A stretch of DNA of 64,000 nt from the NCBI GenBank assembly GCA_019096195.1, contig JAGTXK010000103.1, positions 186,001 to 250,000 on the forward strand, written 5' to 3'. The position numbers and the translations under genes are program-made. Shown piece by piece: positions 21,131-32,591 of this stretch (positions are counted from its first letter, which is position 1; each line of letters begins with the position of its first letter). A model generated the notes under the pieces. That model did no database searches and was not told the origin of the DNA. It worked only from the letters and a program-made list of their open reading frames with translations. This DNA is from Boletus sp. NGJ. Lineage: Eukaryota > Basidiomycota > Agaricomycetes > Boletales > Boletaceae.

Positions 21131-24100
21131 ATGGCAAGCGCAATCCGGAAAATGCTGCTAAGCAGAGGTGAATAATTGATACACTTGAGACTGCGATGAT
21201 TATTAACGACGACTCAAGCGCCTTTGAATGAAAACAGTTCCTCCCTCAATAACGTCCACCAACCGCAAGCAAAACGGATCAAAATTGATGCTGGACATAA
21301 CATACAATCAATTGCATTCCTCGATGGGAAGCACGTCGTGAGCGCCGCCAGCGACAAACAGAAGATTCGATGTTGGCGAGTGGAAGACGGCAAGGAGGCA
21401 GCGGGCGCCTCAATGGATGCAGGAAGTATTGTTTCCTCTATCGTGGTGTCACAAGATGGAAAGTTAGTCGTCAGTGGGATGATTGGTGGCGAGGTGATGG
21501 TGTGGAATGCGGAGAGCCACAAAAAGGTGACCGGGTTCAAAGGACACAGCAAACAGGTGTTCGCGGTGGACGTTTCGCCAGATGCGACGAAAGTTGTGAC
21601 CGGATCGGAGGACAAGACCGCCTGCGTCTGGTCGCTCTCGACAGGGCATCGACTGCTCGGTCCTTTGAAACACGACAACACCGTGGTTGCGACCAAGTTC
21701 TCACCCAATGGATGTTTCATAGCCACTGCTACGTGGAATTGTGATTCCATCCGGATCTACGATAGTCAGAACGACCAACACCTCGTCGACTTCTCAATCC
21801 GAGTCAACTCAGCTTCCAACCAATCCCTCGCCTGGGCCAGCGATAGTAAACTACTCTTCGCCCTATCTTCTGACGCCATTATCAACTGTCTCGACGTGTC
21901 GACTGAGAACCCGGTCTTCCAATGGTACATTCACAGTAGCAACTATCCCACGTGCATCGCCTTGGCAAGCAACGGCATGTTCATTGCAGCCTCCGGCGGC
22001 TCCTCGGTGTCATTCTGGGACACTACGACGCACCAGCAAATTGGGAAAGTCGTTCAAGACGATCGTTTGGTGCAGTCCATGACGATTTCACCAAACGGCC
22101 TTGCAACCGGTGGAGACAAGACGATCACGCTTCATAGTCTCTGTGATATCCTTCCGTCATCCCACTGCGGCGATATAAATGCATCGAATCAACAGCTCCA
22201 TGAGCAGGGGACCAACCAAACGAGTAAAATTGTTGATCATGAGGACTGGGGTGTGTTCATTACTACCTTGACTCCAATTTTATAACATTAGTGTCCACCA
22301 GACGAAAGAATAGCGGATCCTGGGGGAGCCACACAAAAACCCCGCCTCGAGGTTAAAATACCCCAACGCGCAGCCAATGATGAACTGAATAGCCTCAGCG
22401 AAACAATCAAGTCCCTTCGTACACAAAACAAAAACTTGAGTGCGTCCATCGTTATTCTAACTCACATTCCATTGACGTCCGCGTTCATCAGACGACGAAA
22501 ACGCGCATCTCAAAGAAACCCTCCGGAAGTTAGAAGCCGACTCCCAACACAAAATTGATGCCCTCGGCCAGCTCCTTCATGCGCACGAGTGGAAACATCA
22601 ATGCGAAGTCCTGTATAACGAAGGTCACGTAGTCGACGCTGCGAAGTCTTTTCTCGGAACGGCGAATACCATGAGTGAGGGCGTGAGAACCAACAAGTTA
22701 TTCGTGGACTGGCTTCCTGGTGAGTTTTGTTGTCGCACATTAAGATAGAGTATCCAATGCCTACCACCAGGGTTTACTCGCCGATGCATATCAATGCTGG
22801 AAAAAAATGGAGATGACGAATCGAGTGCTAATCATGATGATGCACTTGCAGCCTACTCCACCGCATTGTTGCTCAGTCCATCGACCCCTAACACCTTACT
22901 GACCAAGTGGGCGAGGACGGTGTTGAGTCGTAACCCAGCGGACGAAGCATTGAGTGCCGCTGCCGAGGTACGCTATATACATAGTCCGAAGCCGGATATT
23001 GACACTGTTTTCCGATCAGTTCAATCTTCCGAGGTTTCTTACCTACCGGGTGATCTGTGATGTCCTGGAACGGGGTGGTCGTATTCCGGAAGCAATCGAG
23101 TGTTTCCAAAGGTTACCGCGTGGCGATGCAATGGATTCTTCCCACACAACGATGAACGTCCCACAGAAGGAAATGACTTCTATGGATGAAACCAAGTGGG
23201 TCGCAAGTGAGTTTCTCTACTTGATTCATGGCCCCTGATGCCTCTGACATTGAACATCAGACTTCAAAGTGCGTTGTCTCAGGAAGTTAGAGCAAAGTGG
23301 AGATGTCGCCATGTCCTCTGCTTCATACGCAGATGCTATTGTCGATTACACCACAGCATTGACTCTCGATCCTGTATCAACAGACCTCCTGATCAAGCGA
23401 AGTAAAGCACGAGCTAAGATCAGATCATGGGAAGATTCGCTGGAGGATGCCGATGCGGTAGGTGTATCCTGACTTTATGCCGGAGTAAATAACCAATGTG
23501 ATCCCAGGCAATCAAACTCAGCCCGTCATCTCCACGTGGCTACGAAAGAAAGCATGCCGCACTCGTTGGCGCTCGCCGTTACGATGAAGCAATCGATGCC
23601 TACAACGATATGCTCCAGAAGATTGAACAATCTCCTGATGCTGACACTCGCAGTAAGTATTTTCTGATCCAACATGAAAGCATTGTCTGAGGGTCCTGCC
23701 TCTTGCAGAATCTCGTGAACGCTATGTGAGCCCGTCACGGACGATGGCAAGGATTCGCGATTGTGTCAAGCAGGTTCAGCAGAACACTCCGCTCGTCCTC
23801 ATCAACACAGAGACTGGTCGTCTTTGCGACAAGCACCAGTGCCTGGGTGAATTCGAGGCTGATCCAAAATTCAAGGAACTCGTTTCGTCCATGACGACAA
23901 GGCTCGACGACTCTCGCATCATCCAGACCGTTCAAGAATACTTCCGATACGCCACATTCTCCCATACATGGGAAGATGTTAAATCGCTGTTCCACGATGT
24001 CCTTCATGAATCAGTACACACACTGGCAGAATCACCCACAGTCTTGAAGTTGACAATGTTTTGTACGACGGTGCGGGAGGCAGGGTTGCGCTGGGCATGG

Positions 24101-25381
24101 TGCGACACATGCTGTATCAACGCGGCAGATGGTTTAGTGGTTCAAGAATCTCTGACCTCGATGTTTCGATGGTATCACGAATCATTCCTCACCATCGTTC
24201 ACCTCAAGGGTGTACGATCTGACTCGGAATTGGGTGCTCTCGAGAAGAGTGTTTGGAACACTCGCGCATGGACATTGCAAGAATTCTTTGCATCCAAGGT
24301 CATTCGTTTTTACACCGAAGATTGGAAGCCTTATCTTCCTCACGAGGATGTATACAACCACAAGGATTCATCTGCCATCATGCGCGAGATGGCGGCTGCA
24401 AATGGGGTTGATGAGCAAGTCCTTCTCTCTCTCCGACCTGGATCGGAAAATATAAGGCAGAAACTCTGTCTTGCCGCGACACGCACCGCCACGAGAGACG
24501 AAGATAAAGCGTACTCACTCTTCGGTATATTCGATGTCTCTATCCCAGCCGCGTATGGCGAGAAACAACAATACGCTCTGGGTCGGCTTTTACAAGAGGT
24601 TTTGACTCGGTCAGGGGATGTGACCCTTCTAGCCTGGACAGGAAAGGCATCCGACTATCACAGCTGTCTTCCTGCGGATATTTCTGTGTATCGCATGTCA
24701 GCGTCACCTCATGTTCCACGGCCAATTGAAGATGGCAAGATGGACAAATTGGTCGCAGAACTACGGACATCCTCGCAATTTACCGACTCGGCTGTGAAAC
24801 TATATGATCAAGTCGTGGCTCTCTCATCGCCGCGTCTCGTCAGCCGTCGCTTGAGCTTATCTTGCATGATGTTTCCACTCAAAGGTCCACTGGTCCAGAG
24901 CAGCGATTGTCGGCATACTTATCGCGCAGTGACATCCGCGCTTGGGAATGTCGATATCGAGACGACGGAGGATTTAACTGGCCTTAACAATCTGGTCCTC
25001 GTACATCCGTGGCTTCAGTGCCTTCTTGATCCTGCCCTTCCTATTCAGGGCTTGAATGTAGATGATCCCTCCGATCGGCTCTCCTCACTCGATGGAGATG
25101 ACCGGGATGACGAGCCCGATACTCGGTTCACCGATACACTCTTTCCCCCGTCATCACACACCGTGTCCCCTTCACAGAATTCCTCACAGCCCGACAAGCT
25201 TACCAAAGCATTACGACTCTTCGCGCGCCTAAGAGAACCTTTCGGCGCGCTGTTGCTCGTTCCTACATCCCACAAAGAATATAAACGTGTTGCATCTGAT
25301 CATCCTATCGTCGTGCAGCTACACAAGGACGTCGCGCCACGCTATCTCCTACAGAAGATACGGACGCCAGATATCTTGTAA
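21131..25381 (+). CDS. WD40-coiled coil-TPR-HET protein 3
   Basis: Predicted 1277 aa from nine exons: 21131-21167, 21219-22250, 22302-22439, 22492-22719, 22771-22967, 23020-23206, 23261-23457, 23508-23652 and 23709-25381; all frames join. Start MASAIRKMLLSR. Residues about 25-330: seven WD40 blades. About 357-478: coiled coil. About 479-720: TPR-like helices (DDALAAYSTALLLSP, YADAIVDYTTALTLDP, YDEAIDAYNDMLQ). About 721-1277: HET domain with YATFSHTWE, WAWCDTCCIN, NTRAWTLQEF and AYSLFGIFDVSIPAAYGE. HET domains drive incompatibility cell death in fungi; the propeller is the likely sensor and the TPRs probably a scaffold (inference). No NACHT/NB-ARC P-loop is seen. The exon 2 tail (INASNQQLH) seems to be an intron that lost its donor and became coding. 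Confidence 0.9.
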
Positions 25382-25923
25382 TTGGCATGCAGTCTTGGGA
25401 ATTCGTCTTGTCTTCTTGCCTCGCTTTTACCATCTTAAACGAAAAATTATCCATGTTCTTGTATCTCACATTATTTTCTGTAACATACATCATCCTATTG
25501 TACCTTGCTTCATCGCGTACCCCGGCGAGACGTTGGAAAGTACGATACTGAGAAGCCGCGGAGAGTCGTGTGAAAACCAAAAGGTTTGTAGGGTAGGCTT
25601 ACATAATCACATCGTCTACCCCGCATGTATTTCTCTTCCCTACGTGTTTGACAGAGACACGAAATCTTTCGTCATTATTCTCATTGCGTGGTCCCGCACC
25701 CGAAAGGTCACCAGCACAATGACGACGACCAGAACGGTGGATAGGGTGTGTATTGGGGTGGTAGCAAGCGCCTAGAGATCATTATAGGTGTGCGAACTGA
25801 CGGTACAGTGACACTGGTGAGAAGGCACGTGGATGTCAGTGGTCACTGGGGAACAATATTAGGCGCACGGCGAGTAGACGAGCGCGCATTCTTCCTATCA
25901 TCTCTCTCACTGCCTGGTCAAGT
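25382..25923. other. Intergenic, relic of a WD40-gene 5' end
   Basis: The segment at 25515-25575 (CGAGACGTTGGAAAGTACGATACTGA) closely matches the first-intron region of genes 2 and 4 (GAAATATTGGAAAGTGCGATACTGA at 25971), so a duplicated 5' end without a gene lies here. Nothing else was recognised. Confidence 0.5.
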
Positions 25924-25935
25924 ATGTATTCGAGA

Positions 25936-28900
25936 ATGAGCGAGAAATCAACGAATAGTAAGTCTGTAGGTGAAATATTGGAAAGTGCGATACTGATTGT
26001 GACTCGGACCTAAGAGCCGAGTGAAAAAGGTTCTTCTTCCAGTAATGACCACCAACGCAAAGCAAAATCAATCGAAATCGATGGCCAAGGTCACATTTAT
26101 TCAGTTGCCTTCCTCATCGATGGGAAATACATGATGAGCAGTAGCAAGGAAGGGAAGCTTCGGCATTGGCGAGCGGACGATGGCAGGGAGGTGGGAGCGC
26201 CAATGGATGCGGGATACGTTGTTGGGAACATCGCAGTGTCACGAGATGGGAAGTGGGTCGTGAATGGGACGGAAAGTGGCTGGGTGATCGTGTGGAATGC
26301 GGAGAGCCACAAAAAAGTGAGCGACTTCCAGGGACACAACGGACGGGTGCGTGCAGTGGATATCTCTTCGGATGGGACGCGAATCGCGACCGGATCCAAC
26401 GATGTGACTGCTTGTGTCTGGTCGCTGTCGACTGGCGAGCGACTGCTCGGTCCGTTGCGACACGAGTATACGTTGGCTGCAGTCCAGTTTTCACCCGACG
26501 GACGACTCATCGCTACTGCCACCTGGGAACGCGAATCTGTTCGGATATACAATAGCCAGGACGGCCGCCTCTTGTTTGACATCCCAATCAGAGTCAACTC
26601 GCCATACAACCAGTCCCTCGCCTGGGCTAGTGATAGCAAGCGAATCTTTGCCTTATCTCTGTACGGCCACATCAAGTGTCTCGACGCGTTCACAGGGACG
26701 ACATGCTCTCAATGGCCCATTCACCGGACCATCCACAGCGGAGCGTATCCAACGCGCATCGCCCTGGCAGCCAATGACACATTCATCGCAGCCTCCGGCG
26801 ATTCCTTGGTGTCATTCTGGGACACTACAACGCACGAGCAAATCGGGACTGTCATCAAGCATACAGCTAACATCATGTCTGTGGCCATCTCAGCCAATCA
26901 CGACCTTGCGATGGGTGGAGACCAGACCATCACCCTCAGCAGTCTCTGTGACATCCTTCCCTCATTCTACTTTGACGATGTAAGTGCACTTGCATCAAAA
27001 GCACGTTGTGTGAGGCGGTTTCCTGATCACAGATCGCTTTTTCGACTGTAGCAGATGCACCCTGAGCAACAAGTTCGGCACAGCAAGGCCGAAGACGCTG
27101 ATTTCGAAGAGACCATCCGGTCTGTTCGTGTGCAGGAAATCTCAAGTACGTTTATTAGCACCCTGAACTCTTGTACCGCTGACATGCACGTCCACCAGAC
27201 GGCAAAATTGCGCGTCTCGAAGAAACTGTCCAGCAACTCCGTAATCAGCTCTACGACTCGCAATTCGCGACTCAGAAGGAGGATAGCCTTAACGAAACTA
27301 TCAAGTCCCTTCGTGCACAGGAGATGAAGTCGAGTGTGTGAAGTCGAGTGTGTTAATCCCCACGCCACTCCGATTGGCGTTTCGCTGACATCTACTCAGA
27401 CAGAAAAATCACGAGTCTCGAAGAAACTGTTCAGCGACTTCGTGACCAACTCTCCGACTCGCAACGCGCAGCTGCTGAGGAGAAGAGTAGCCTCAATGAA
27501 ATCATCGAGTTTCTTCGTGAGTGTGTCGATCACCTGACTTGTGTTTCGTTGACATCCACATTTATTAGACAGCAAAACTGCGCATCTCGAAAAGACCGTC
27601 CAGCAAGTCTACACTCAACATGCCGATTCCCAACGCGAAGCCGATGGCCTCGCCCAGATCCTTCGTGCATACGAGCAGAAACAACAATGCGAAGTCCTGT
27701 ATTCCGAGGGTCGCGTAATCGACGCTGCGGTCTCTCTTCTCGAGATCACCAATACCATGAGCGAGAACGCGAGTGGTAACAAGTTAGTCGTGGAATGGCT
27801 TGCTGGTGAGTCTTGGCATCGCGCATTAAGATAAAGTATCCAATTCCAATCATCAGATTTTACCAACCAATGCATATCGGCACTGGAAAGAATGGGAGAT
27901 GAGGCATCGAGCGCCGATAAACATGATGATGCACTTGCAGCCTACTCCACTGCATTGTTGCTCAGTCCCTTGACCCCGAACAGTTTACTAACCAAGTGGG
28001 CGAATACGGTGTTGAGTCGTAACCCAGCGAACAAAGCATTGAGTGCCGCTGCCAAGGTATGATACATACACGATAGTCTGAAGCTAGATGTTGACATTGT
28101 TTTCCGGTCAGTTCAATCTTCCTAGATTTCTTGTCTACCAAGCGATCTGTGACGTTCTAGAAGAGAACGGTCGTATTTCGGAGGCAATCGAGTGTTTCCA
28201 AAAGTTGCAGAGCGAGCTAGGACAGGACATAAGCAACGGCCGTGGCGATGTAATAGATTCTTTCCACACGACGGTGAACGTCCCACAGAAGGAAACGATT
28301 TCTATGGACGAAACCGAGTGGGTTGCCAGTAAGTTTCTCTACTTGATTCGTGGTCCTCGATACCTTCTGACATTGAACATCAGACTTCAAAGAGCGTTGC
28401 CTCAGGAAGTTAGAGCAAAGTGGAGATGTCGCCATGCCCTCTGCTTCATACGCAGATGCTATTGTCGATTACACCACAGCATTGACTCTCGATCCTGTAT
28501 CAACAGACCTCCTGACCAAGCGAAGTAAAGCACGAGCTAAGATCAGATCATGGGAAGATTCGCTGGAGGATGCCGATGCGGTAGGTGTATCCTGACTTTA
28601 TGCCGGAGTAAATAACCAATGTGATCCCAGGCAATCAAACTCAGCCCGTCATCTCCACGTGGCTACGAAAGAAAGCATGCCGCACTCGTTGGCGCTCGCC
28701 GTTACGATGAAGCAATCGATGCCTACAACGATGTGCTCCAGAAGATTGAACAACCTCCTGATGCTGACACTCGCAGTAAGTATTTTCTGATCCAACATGA
28801 AAGCATTGTCTGAGGGTCCTGCCTCTTGCAGAATCTCGTGAACGCTATGTGAGCCCGTCACGGACGATGGCAAGGATTCGCGATTGTGTCAAGCAGGTTC

Positions 28901-30504
28901 AGCAGAACACTCCGCTCGTCCTCATCAACACAGAGACTGGTCGTCTTTTTGACAAGCACGAGCGCTTGGGTGAATTCGAGGCTGATCCAAAATTCAAGGA
29001 ACTCGTTTCGTCCATGACGACAAGGCTCGACGACTCTCGCATCATCCAGACCGTTCAAGAATACTTCCGATATGCTACATTCTCCCATACATGGGAAGGC
29101 GCCGAACTACTGTTCCACGATGTCCTTCATGAATCACTACACACACTGGCAGAATCACCCACAGTCTTGAAGTTGGCCATGTTTTGTACGACGGTGCGGG
29201 AGGCAGGGTTGCGCTGGGCATGGTGCGACACATGCTGTATCAACAAGAAAGATGGTTCGGTGCTTCAAGAATCTCTGACCTCGATGTTTCGATGGTATCA
29301 TGAATCATTCCTCACCATCATTCACCTCCAGGGCATACGATCTGACTCGGAATTGGGTGCTCTCAAGAAGAGTGTTTGGAACACTCGCGCATGGACATTG
29401 CAAGAATTCTTTGCATCCAAGGTCATTCGTTTTTACACCGAAGATTGGAAGCCTTATCTTCCTCATGAGGATGTATACAACCACAAGGATTCATCTGCCA
29501 TCATGCACGAGATGGCGGTTGCAAATGGGGTCGATGAGCAAGTCCTTCTCTCTCTCCGACCTGGATCAGAAAATGTACGGCAGAAACTTTGTCTTGCCGC
29601 GAGACGCACTGCTACTAAAGAAGAAGATAAAGCGTACTCACTCTTCGGTATATTTGATGTCAATATCCCAGTTGTGTATGGGGAGGGGCAACAATACGCT
29701 CTGGGTCGGCTTTTACAAGAGGTTTTGACTCGGTCAGGGGATGTGACCCTTCTAGCCTGGACAGGAAAGGCATCCGACTATCACAGCTGTCTTCCTGCGG
29801 ATATTTCTGTGTATCGCATGTCAGCGTCACCTCATGTTCCATGGCCAATTGAAGATGGCAAGATGGACAAATTGGTCGCAGAACTACGGGCATCCTCGCA
29901 ATATACCGACTCGGCTGTGAAACTATATGATCAAGTCGTGCATTTCCCATCGCCGCGTCTCGTCAGCCGCCGCTTGTCCTTGTCTTGCATCATATTTCCA
30001 CTCAAAGGCCAGCTGGTCCAGAGCAGTGATCATTGGCATATTTACCGCGCAGTGACATCCGCGCTTGGGAATGTCGATATCAAGACGACGGAGGACTTAT
30101 CTAGCCTGAACAACCTGGTCCTCATACATCCATGGCCTCGGTGCCTTCTAGAATTTGCACTTTCTACTCAGGACTTGACTGTGGATGACCCCACCGAACT
30201 GCTCTCCCCACTCGATGGGGATGGCCAGGATGGCGACTCCGACAATTTGTTCACTGATGCAATGTCTCCCTCGTCATCACACACCATCTCCCCTTCACAG
30301 CTCTCCTCGCAATTCGATAAGCTTACCAAAGCGTTACGATTCTTCGCGCGTCTTAGACAGCCTTTTGGCGCGCTATTGCTCGTTCCTACATCCCACAATG
30401 AATACAAACGTGTTGCATCTGATCATCCTATCGTCGTGCAGCTACACAAGGACGTCACGCCACGCTATCTCCTCCAGAAGATACAGGCACTAGATATCTT
30501 GTAG
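25936..30504 (+). CDS. WD40-coiled coil-TPR-HET protein 4
   Basis: Predicted 1333 aa from eleven exons: 25936-25957, 26015-26979, 27052-27145, 27199-27333, 27400-27516, 27569-27805, 27857-28056, 28112-28328, 28384-28580, 28631-28775 and 28832-30504; frames join. An in-frame upstream ATG at 25924 is possible. Residues about 25-325: seven WD40 blades. About 330-520: coiled coil with three cassettes (ARLEETVQQLRNQL, TSLEETVQRLRDQL, AHLEKTVQQVYTQ). About 521-776: TPR-like repeats. About 777-1333: HET domain (YATFSHTWE, WAWCDTCCIN, NTRAWTLQEF, YSLFGIFDVNIPVVYGE). Its last three exons are nearly identical to those of gene 3, introns included, at a constant offset of 5123 bp. A 14 bp tandem duplication at the end of exon 4 (near 27327-27354) duplicates the splice donor. 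Likely the same role as gene 3. Confidence 0.9.
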
Positions 30505-30767
30505 TCGGTATGACATCTTTAGGAATGCGTCGTGTCTTTGAGTTATCCGTTGCTTTTGCTATCTCGGACGAAGACCATCCATTGTTGCATTACTTTGTAC
30601 AACCTTGCTTCGTTGCAGTCTTTGTTGACCCCACCTCGACCACGTTGATCTCGCATGATATAATTCCGCGACGCACCCTCGGTAATCAAACGGATCATGT
30701 GATCAAGATCGGTACGTTCTGTCTAAATGTAGCGGTGCTCCTTTAGCCACCTTGTACTCCAACGACC

Positions 30768-32412
30768 ATGTCCTCGCTGTATCGTTCTGCCATCAGTGCG
30801 CGGATAGCTAAGTTGCCAGGGCTACCACCGTCAGATGGAGATGAAGGTTACGATGAGGCAGATGAAATCGCAGATTCGCTTGGCTCGCTGGCACCTCTGG
30901 GCCAGATGAGGCCACCATCCTCGTAAGCTCTATGCACGGCCATCTGACCCTACGTTAATCATCCTCTCCCTACGCAAGGGTACCTGCGACTCGTGCGGCG
31001 AGAATCCCCAATCCGGAGCATGCACCGATTCGTCCGGACGCGTACGGGCAGTACTTTGCCCAGGCTCTTCAGGTCGAACTCCCAACGCGCGGACTCGTCG
31101 TCCGTGCGTATCATACCTCTTTTCAAGGAAGTGGCGCTATGATCATGCATCATGGCGCCGGGTACTCGGCATTGAGTTTTGCGTGTCTTGCCAAGCAATT
31201 AGATGAGTTGATTGGGAAGGATGTAGGAGTGTTGGCATATGATGCACGGAGCCACGGTGAGCATTTCGCTCTACCTTGTTCATTTTGATTGAGTTTGCGT
31301 GCACTACAGGAAAGACAGTTCCGATGGAAGGCCAGCAGGATGAAAATTTATCAATGGACGTTTTGGTGGATGATTTGGTTGCACTCGTACAGACAATTTT
31401 CAAGGATGTGGACGCCGCCCCTGTCATTATGGTGATCCCTTTCCTCCCACTTTTTTTTTAACAAGCGTGTTCATATGTTCTTGTTCTCAATAGCTCGTAG
31501 GACATAGCATGGGCGGTTCGGTTGTCGTCCGCGCCTGTCCAAAACTCCAAGAACTCGGATACGTCGTATCTGGCGTTGCTGTCCTCGATGTGGTCGAGGG
31601 TGGGTAGATTATTTGTTCGACGTCTTATCTGTCTCATTCATCAATACCACGGCAAGGCACCGCGATTGATGCGCTGCCCCACATGCATGCACTTTTGGAT
31701 ACCCGTCCAGAGGGCTTTCATAGTGAAGAAGACGCTATCGAATGGCAGTGAGTGTCTTGGAAACTGAAGTTTTCACTCTACTCCAAATGTCCATGATCGC
31801 GTTGAACGCACACCCCGAGTTAGCCTCATTACGCATGCGATCAACAATCTTGCCTCGGCGCGAATATCCGTGCCCTCCATCCTGATCCCACAAGAGTCCG
31901 ATCTCACACCCATCACGCGGGCGAACCAAGGCTATGCGTTCCGATGGCGCACGCCGCTGAAAACGACGGCGCCATTTTGGCACTGTACGTTGTACTGTTT
32001 GCTATTCGCTGACCACGTTTCGTGCTCGGCTGATGCGCACACGCGACGCATGCAGCATGGTTCGATTCCCTTTCGACGCTCTTCTTATCTGTTCGCACGG
32101 GGAGGCTTCTGATCCTGGCCGGTCGTGAACGCCTCGACACGACGCTCGAGATTGGGCACATGCAAGGCAAGTTTCAGCTCAAGGTGATGAGCGGCAGGGG
32201 TGGGGCATATGTGGGACATCTAGTGCATGAGGTGTGTGGCCCCTCCTGGCCGTGACGCCGATGGCATAGCCACGGACAAGCGCGGTGATGCTGACTGTGA
32301 GATGGTACAGGATGACCCTGTGGAGCTGGCGGAGCATCTGCGAGAATTTTGGGAGAGGAATCAGAGGATCGTTGTAAGGGGGAAAGTGATCAAGCGGATC
32401 GGGGAGGCGTGA
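30768..32412 (+). CDS. PPE1: Protein phosphatase methylesterase 1
   Basis: Alpha/beta hydrolase that removes the C-terminal methyl ester from the PP2A catalytic subunit. Predicted 396 aa from eight exons: 30768-30922, 30979-31256, 31310-31431, 31494-31599, 31657-31747, 31824-31984, 32056-32231 and 32311-32412; frames join. Start MSSLYRSAISAR. Diagnostic parts: oxyanion region MHHGAGYSALSF, VLAYDARSHGKT, nucleophile elbow LVGHSMGGSVVV with the catalytic Ser, family motif SARISVPSILIP, and C-terminal catalytic His in GAYVGHLVHEDDP. Length agrees with fungal PPE1 proteins. It lies in an island of ordinary genes between HET genes; all splice sites are GT-AG. Family identification is secure; the substrate is known from the family. 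Confidence 0.95.
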
Positions 32413-32591
32413 AGTTAGTTTCTACCCCTCCATATTATGCTACTGGTTTAGTACGTGACTGACATGCCGCTCTATCGACGCCTGATAGCTTCGCCATCAA
32501 AGCATTGCGCTCCTTCTCATGGCGCCAGCATCTGGGTGATGAGTACTAGTTGATACAATGTTGAGTTCTGTTTGATGTTGTTTTGTTTTAC

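Noticed and set aside
21214-21750. Long minus-strand open frames opposite the WD40 exons (also 15920-16321, 26097-26693 and plus-strand 43115-43507)
   Set aside because: They recur opposite each WD40 gene because the sense sequence is conserved; they have no independent domain or splice signals.
23726-25381. HET open frame as a separate 551 aa gene
   Set aside because: The codons before the first ATG continue in frame to a perfect acceptor, and upstream exons join in frame to the TPR and WD40 parts, as in genes 4 and 5.
21131-30504. NACHT or NB-ARC nucleotide-binding domain in the HET proteins
   Set aside because: I looked for a GxxxxGK[ST] P-loop between WD40 and HET parts and found none; the region reads as coiled coil and TPR-like helices.
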